From NCBI GenBank assembly GCA_963920665.1, contig OY987268.1, positions 10,542,501 to 10,606,500 of the forward strand: a stretch of 64,000 bases of DNA, given 5' to 3'. The translations under genes and the position numbers were made by a program. Source of the stretch: Straminergon stramineum (taxonomy: Eukaryota; Streptophyta; Bryopsida; Hypnales; Calliergonaceae). Positions within the stretch are counted from its first letter, which is position 1, and each line of letters begins with the position of its first letter. The notes below the pieces were generated by a model. That model was not told the DNA's origin and made no database searches. It worked only from the letters and a program-made list of their open reading frames with translations. Positions 58,050 to 64,000 of the stretch are shown in pieces.

Positions 58050-58959
58050 TTAACCCCTAAAGGATTGGCCTTGTGTTTTTGGCAACATAATTTTTTGGGG
58101 TAGGTACATGTGAGCGGAGATTTGACTTATTTAGACTAAAATTTTCTTACAAGGTGTGGACGAGGAATATCTTCCATGCGTGCTAAGTTTCATTTCATTT
58201 GAGTATACAAGTGAAAAGTTATGATGCAAAATGTTGTTTGTTTCTCAACTCAAGCAGATAAAAAAAATCACTTTTTTCAAAAATAAGAATTTGAAATTAG
58301 TTTTCTAGATTTATATATACAATGAAAGCTTTAAATCAGTCCATTTTGATCAATGAGATGAAAGTTATGAGGAATTTTAGTTTGCGGGCAGTTATGGAAT
58401 CTCTACTCTAAAATAAACTTTGAAGTCCTTTATTTAACTCATTTTTTCATATTTTTGGAAAAAAATTAAATCATAGGATGTAGATTGTTCATTACAACAT
58501 TACCTCCATTGGGAAATGGCATTTTTCACTTCCATAATTAAATTCTTGACAATTTAGTATTTTGAACCATTATCTACTTCTTTCTACTTACTATTTTTTC
58601 CTATATGTTGTACAATTCCAAATGATTCGAAATTTTTCAAGCACATAGCCAACTTGACTTGAAGAATGAATCCAAAGATGCACCACCATTTTGGACATTT
58701 TTTCATACAAATGTGACCTTTTGACATCCTGCTGATCATCAGATTTTTTATTTTTGTCACTTCAAATGTTAATATCTTGCAATCCGCATGGTGGAAATTT
58801 CTGAAATTTTTTCCACATCTTTTCAAAACAACTTACTACAAGATCCTATGGTTACATGTGCTCTAAAATGTTCTTTTGCTTAAATTTGGTACTTGTGCTA
58901 AAAATGACAATTTTGGAACATTTTTGGTGAAAATATAGTCAAGGAACTTTTGGGGTTAA
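58050..58959 (+). mobile_element. TTAA-bounded element, plus copy
   Basis: The left end is TTAACCCCTAAAGGATTGG; the right end, GGAACTTTTGGGGTTAA, has the complement TTAACCCCAAAAGTTCC. It is collinear with 18885-20773 minus its insert, and inverted to 34039-35351. It is non-coding; the minus frame 58584-58826 has no domain. Confidence 0.65.
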
Positions 58960-60832
58960 ATGGAACCACCAATTAGGAAAAAAGGCTTTATATTAGAAAT
59001 TAGACCAATTTTTTAAATTTCATATGGTTGCATACATGGGAGTGTTTTGGCACTAAAAAATTGGGCCTAAGTGCCAAATATGAAACATCCATGTATCTTC
59101 AATCCCATTTTTTCACTTAGGCCTAATTTAAATTGATTCTATGTTTGTAAATTAGTCCAACTTGGAATTGGACATGGGCCTTAAAATAAAGTTGCCCTTA
59201 GTGTGACCAACACTAGGTAAGAGTGGAGAGGGATGATTTTTTTATGGGGACAATGCAAAAAGTGAACAATTAGTGATGTTATTATAGTTTTGGGAAATTA
59301 GCCAAAATGCTAAGGCAATCAAACATTAGTATGAAAGAAGGTTTATTGTATTCTTTACCTTCTTTGATATGTAGATGTTATATGAGTGATATCTAAGAGA
59401 TACTTTGATGACACTTACATGATACTTGAATTGATTTTGGTCGAACAATAGAATGTTGTATAATAGATTAGGCTATTATTCCAACCATCTTCTTTTCTAA
59501 GTAATTTCTTGGCTAAAATTCACACATAATAGAAAAAACCAAGAAAGAACTTGACTCTTCTATAGGTCAATGTGAATTAAGAATCTATTCATTCAAACAC
59601 CCACACCTACACCTAAGGGATCAAAACAGAGACCATGCATAATAACATTAGTGAAAGTTGAATCTTCACTATACCAAATAAAATATGCAAACCATTTATC
59701 ATTACCACTTATAATCAAGTTTTTTTAATTCATTTTTGATGAAGTGCCAAAGTGGTGTTTTAAAATGTTATAGTGGTGTACCAAATTTCAACATTCATTC
59801 ACATATTGGATAGGAAATATCACACTAGCACATATCATATGTCCATAATCATGTTTCCATCCACAATCTAGTGATTTCAACTATGATTTTTTTAATTTGA
59901 AGTTTTTGTTGAAAAAATTCATAGTTTGTTGCCATTTTTTATCCAATTTTTTCAGTACAATTTAGTCAAAGAAGCCCTACTTGCAATTGAGCATGTTTAT
60001 TTTTTTTAAATGTAGTTTTTTTTCTTAAACTCTCTTAGCAACTAAAAGAGTTTTTCAATGCACTTTTAGCATGCTTTGAATTCTATGAATAAGTTCTGAT
60101 GTTTCAAAGTTATGTCTTTGGATGTACTAAAACCAAAAGTAGTCTCTTTTGTATTTTTCATGTTCTAATTATGTACATCTTGTGTAATTAATTTGAAAAA
60201 AAATCATGCTTTTTGATCCCGATGTAGGTGTCACATTTTGGGTTAATTATTGGTATACCAATACCTTGGGCTCATTAGGTTTCCCTTCTAATGGATATGT
60301 AGGACAAGTTTAGTGAATTTTTTTTAAAATAGATGACAAAATTTCTAGAAAATTATTTTTTCAAGAATTTTTTACAAAGAAACAAAGAATCTCAGGGCAT
60401 AATTCTATTCTGAGCATGTGTTGAACATTATTTTTCCAAAAAAATTAAATATTTGATAGAGGAATGTTGATTCTACTCTAAATAAGCGAAAATTAGGTAG
60501 CCTAATCTAATGACTAGATACATGATAGAAAAATAGATTTCATAATCTACAACATGAGCACATAATACAAGTTCAATAATATATTAATATTCTCATTTTA
60601 TTAAGAACACAATTAGTGTGGGATGTCAAAAAAATATTGTAGGACAATCTATTGAGCCTATTTGGTGTGGAGTCATGACATTCTTTAGAGTCAAGAAGAT
60701 GGGATGAAACATGGAAAATGTGTGAGATTTAATTTATTCATTCAAATGTGAATATATTCATACAATATGGAGCAATACTCTTAGAAGATGTTGTAGTAAT
60801 TTGGTGATTTCATCATTTGCAAAGTGGGAATG
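58960..60832. other. Intergenic
   Basis: AT-rich sequence without recognisable genes. A short inverted pair GGCCTAAGTG / CACTTAGGCC lies around 59066-59133. Nothing else stands out. Confidence 0.4.
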
Positions 60833-61211
60833 TAGGGGAGGCAACCCATTCCTCATCACTCCCCCATTATGGCAATATAAAGTCTAGTAATTTCAACTAG
60901 GAGATGATTAACACAATTAATGCTAGCACAATTTCTGGCTCAGCTGTGGTGCATTATGATTGGCTACAACTCTCTCTCAATATTGAAACCAACCCTTGGT
61001 CAGAAATAGGAAATTATGTATGACCAATATGGGGTGGAACAAAATCTTCAGCTAAAAATTCACAATAATTTTGTTTTGAGAAATAAAAATCTGAAAATTA
61101 TGGAAATCTTGTGAACTCTTTTTCTACACATGAAAAAATTTGCCACTGTTAAAAACTCCCTTGCAGATACATGTATTTGCTTAAGTGGTCACAAATGGGT
61201 TGCCTCCCCTA
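60833..61211. mobile_element. 379-bp MITE upstream of CHMP1
   Basis: TA-GGGGAGGCAACCCATT at the left and its exact complement followed by TA at the right: a perfect 16-bp inverted repeat inside a TA target duplication, the pattern of Tc1/mariner-type MITEs. It ends about 550 bp before the CHMP1 start codon. It is non-coding. Confidence 0.75.
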
Positions 61212-61759
61212 TTGGCAAATATTTCCTTAAGAATTTGTATCACATTTGAAATGAGATTTATAGAATATCTAAATTTATGACATATTGAAGGCAATTCCGA
61301 CCCTTCAAAAACTCAAAAATTCTTTTCCGGTTCCAACACGGCATAGAAGTTGCAGCCAAAGTAGGATATGATATTTCAAAAGTGGAAATATAGGACGATG
61401 TGATATTAGAGAAGTTATTGACGAGTTCCGCGTGTACTTTAGGCTGCTGCAAACCCACTCCCCCTTTGGTCGAAGCCTCGTTGCTTCGTGTCGCTCCCTG
61501 CTCAGAACTTACTTGAAGCTCTCCTCTCATTTCTTCCGCACGTCTCCTTCAATTTGTTTTCGGAATCCAGTTTTAGTTTTACGAATTCCACACGGTCTGT
61601 CGGTGCCTGTCAATTGGGTTTCTTCAGTAGAACCCGTAGGTTGTTATTCGGCTTGCAATTTGGAATTTGCTTGAGTACAGAGATTGCTGCGTAGTGCTCT
61701 GAGAGTATCGTCGTGCTTTTGAAAATCGAGGTTTAAGCAGGGAGAGATCATTCTCCATC

Positions 61760-62380
61760 ATGGGGGGCGGCGCACAGGAGAAGCTGCTGGACCAAATTTT
61801 CCAGCTCAAATTCACGTCCAAGTCGCTTGTCCGCGAGTCCAAGAAGTGCGAGAAGGAGGAGAAGGCGGAGAAACTGAAAGTGAAGCGGGCGATGGAGAAG
61901 AACAACATGGACGGTGCCCGCATCTACGCTCAGAACGCCATCCGCAAGCACAACGAGCACCTCAACTACCTGCGCCTGTCTTCGCGCTTGGACGCGGTCG
62001 TGGCGCAGCTGAACACGCAGAGCAAGATGCAGACGATCTCCAAGTCCATGGGGTCCATCGTCAAGGCGCTCGACAGCTCGCTGGCTTTGGGGAACATGGA
62101 GAAGATCTCGCAGACCATGGACCAGTTCGAGAAGACTTTTGTGAATATGGAGGTGCAATCGCAGTTCGTGGAGACGGCTATGGCGGGAAGCACGAGCTTG
62201 TCCACGCCGGAGGATGAAGTGAACTCGCTGATCAACCAAGTCGCGGACGACTATGGTCTTGAAGTTTCGGTAGGGTTACCACAAGCGGGAGCCACTTCTG
62301 TGCCTGTGAAGGAGCCTCCCGTCGAAAGCGCGGAGGATGACTTGAGCCGCAGGTTGGCTGATCTTAAGAGCAGGGGCTAA
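61760..62380 (+). CDS. CHMP1: CHMP1-type ESCRT-III protein
   Basis: 206 residues in a single exon, close to the plant CHMP1 length. CHMP1 (Did2/Vps46) is an ESCRT-III-associated protein acting at the endosome in the late steps of multivesicular-body sorting, where it recruits Vps4 and LIP5. The sequence shows the Snf7-fold start ([20 protein letters not shown]), a basic helical region ([18 protein letters not shown]), [38 protein letters not shown] and the C-terminal MIM1 motif [14 protein letters not shown] that binds MIT domains. No break or odd residue was seen. Local GC is far above that of the neighbours, as expected for an expressed coding exon. The start is the first Met, in context catcATGGGG, directly before the conserved G-G-G. 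The likely 5'UTR begins near 61430. Confidence 0.96.
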   Translation: MGGGAQEKLLDQIFQLKFTSKSLVRESKKCEKEEKAEKLKVKRAMEKNNMDGARIYAQNAIRKHNEHLNYLRLSSRLDAVVAQLNTQSKMQTISKSMGSIVKALDSSLALGNMEKISQTMDQFEKTFVNMEVQSQFVETAMAGSTSLSTPEDEVNSLINQVADDYGLEVSVGLPQAGATSVPVKEPPVESAEDDLSRRLADLKSRG

Positions 62381-63827
62381 GGGACACAGCGTTCGTGGAT
62401 TCCTTTTCTTTAGGTTTCGTTTACAACAATCGGACAGTCTCATTCCCGATGCCGCGTTGAATTTTAGGGTTTGATGTGAAAAGAGACGTAGAGCCCTAGT
62501 TGTGGTGTTGCCGAGCTTGCGTATGTACTTCTAGACCTTTTTGCCATCGTATTTGTCAGGGAGACGGTGGCGGAGACGGTGGCGGAAAGAACATGCCAAT
62601 TCATTACCGATGCGAGGCTTTGAGGGATGACGACGAGTCATGTATCATTTGTATTGTACGATTTAATTATGAGTTTACTGCATTTGTTTCGGTCCCTTTT
62701 CTGTCGTTTCTTTCAGCTGGCATTATTGTGCGAGTTCCTATTTAGGCTCTTGCCACAATCATGATCTTTGTGAATTTTTCAGCGTAGAAACAGGAGCTGA
62801 GAGCCAGATTTTTGCTTTAGGGTTTCTTACTGAAAATCGTTCTTTCATTTACCCTCTATCGTGTTTCTGCTGTGGTTTACGATTAGGTTTTGATCGAAAG
62901 AGAGACCTGAAACCGTAGTTGTCATGTTCCTCATCACCTTTTATGTTCTAAAGGTAATAATTCTGTTGTTCACTATGATTCTGCTTGGGATCCTCAGTTT
63001 ATGAGTTGGAGAACGTTGTAATTGGTCCGTTGCAAGATCAACCATATTCTCTTTCATAGCGCATTCCTCAAGGTCTGAGACACAGTGATGAGGTGATGCT
63101 GATTTGAAGCTTTGGGGGCAGTAATGGATTAGGTGACACATGTTCTCAGATTTCGGAAAGGATTTTGACATGCAACCATGATTATATGAAGGTTGTTTGA
63201 CAGTTTGATCACATAGCGGAAGTTTTGAGTGATCGTTGAGAACCCTAACTTCGGTTATGTCGGGGACATAATTTGTTGAGCACTGAGATGCTGAGGGCCT
63301 TTCAGTTCGTGCTACTGATTCTTGTCTGTGAGGTCCAGCTCTCGGAGTGTAGAGTGTTCTTACATGTTGCGTTCTTTGCAATCTTGCGGCATCTTTGCTT
63401 CTCCCCTGTTACGTAATGCGCTTGGCAAATTATATGTCGTTCATTGTCACTCGTTGGAGCGTCTTCTGGTGCCTGTCTCTGAAAACTGCATAATTTCTGT
63501 GGCACAGAAATCATTTCATTCACGTTCTTGCATTCCAGGAGTCCGCCTGGAATGAGAAGCCCTCCTTGAGCCTTCTGTTGTCCGTGCTATCAGCAGCTTT
63601 GCTTCTCAGATTGCTCCATTTCATAGCGTTAATCTCATCCAAGAATCCTTTGCTAAGTATGCACCACACCAAGCTAGAGAGCCACTCAGTCACCTCCATT
63701 CTACATTATTCTTGTACAGTACATCTAGGACTCTTTTATATCTCAGAATAGGCTCGACGAATCGCATGTGATCGTAGGGAATTCTGAAAATGTTGTGACA
63801 ATATATTGTTACAGGTAAAAATGACAC
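62381..63827. other. CHMP1 3'UTR and intergenic sequence
   Basis: The first several hundred bases are likely 3'UTR, with GGTGGCGGAGACGGTGGCGG at 62566. The frames 62941-63381 (minus) and 63322-63555 (plus) have no recognisable family and overlap each other; I treat them as non-coding or as introns of the gene at the right edge. Confidence 0.4.
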
Positions 63828-63920
63828 TCAAAAGTCCTTGAAGTCGTAGGAGTCAAGGAGCCGGCTTATCACTTCTTTACATTTGTCAAACTCCTTATAA
63901 TCATCCTCGTACATGATATT
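63828..63920 (-). CDS. Terminal exon of an unidentified gene (partial)
   Basis: After an acceptor (ctgtcacag) the minus strand reads NIMYEDDYKEFDKCKEVI and continues to SYDFKDF with TGA at 63830-63828. That is 30 residues in phase 0: a charged, probably helical C-terminus with protein-like composition. The rest of the gene lies beyond 64000. I do not recognise the family. Confidence 0.5.
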   Translation of the reverse strand, partial: NIMYEDDYKEFDKCKEVISRLLDSYDFKDF

Positions 63921-64000
63921 CTGTGACAAAATAAAATGTAATAGTGAGAGCACGGACACAATGAGTTTTGAATAAGGCATCTTTAGAACTGGTTACTAAT

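Noticed and set aside
58050..58063. CCCTAAA-like strings as interstitial telomere repeats
   Set aside because: They occur singly at the ends of the TTAA-bounded elements and are never tandem, so they are part of the element ends.
61748..62239. 163-codon minus-strand and 123-codon plus-strand frames over CHMP1
   Set aside because: Shadows of the GC-rich CHMP1 exon in other frames.
62941..63381. 146-codon minus-strand frame
   Set aside because: No recognisable domain, low-complexity charge pattern and no splice context linking it to the exon at 63828.

Overview
The window is nuclear DNA of a land plant: AT-rich, gene-poor, with GT-AG introns of up to several kb and dense, nested DNA transposons. 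Four host loci belong to land-plant families. The methyltransferase N-terminus and the intron-rich CCD1-type gene do not look like a typical angiosperm, so a non-seed plant or other early lineage is my guess; the sequence does not settle it.

Layout. 1-6 kb: a minus-strand PQ-loop (lysosomal/vacuolar amino-acid transporter type) gene, reconstructed here as ten exons (5875 to 1459). Its second exon is shattered, so it is probably a pseudogene. 6.9-7.7 kb: an A/C-rich triplication. 8.75-13.8 kb: a complete 5,055-bp CACTA transposon with a 3-bp target duplication and no visible transposase. 16-21 kb: small CACTA derivatives, nested TIR elements and hairpins. 21.6-32.0 kb: a plus-strand CCD1-type carotenoid cleavage dioxygenase in 11 exons. 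All four iron-ligand histidines are present, but there is an in-frame TGA in exon 3 and a lost AG at one acceptor; four MITE-like insertions lie in its introns. 33-46 kb: no host gene, but a Stowaway MITE, a second Stowaway split by another element, and a chain of elements bounded by TTAA. 46.1-51.4 kb: an intact minus-strand PMT24/25/26-type putative methyltransferase (798 aa, 8 coding exons, likely 5'UTR intron). 52.0-57.7 kb: a minus-strand Ty1/copia retrotransposon with 178-bp LTRs, a CAAAT target duplication, degenerate gag-pol and a 200-N gap. 61.8-62.4 kb: an intact single-exon CHMP1 (ESCRT-III). 63.83-63.92 kb: the last exon of an unidentified minus-strand gene running off the window.

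The most unusual signal is a dispersed family of non-coding elements bounded by TTAA whose ends read about TTAA-CCCYWAAAKG...inverted. There are about ten copies or parts in both orientations, several joined end to end through one shared TTAA, and one inserted in a Stowaway copy whose uninterrupted relative is also in the window. TTAA targets with CCC-initial ends recall piggyBac (or another TTAA-targeting superfamily), which is not a usual component of plant genomes.

The host genes do not form an operon or pathway. All exon joins were made by eye from splice sites and family conservation and should be checked against transcripts.
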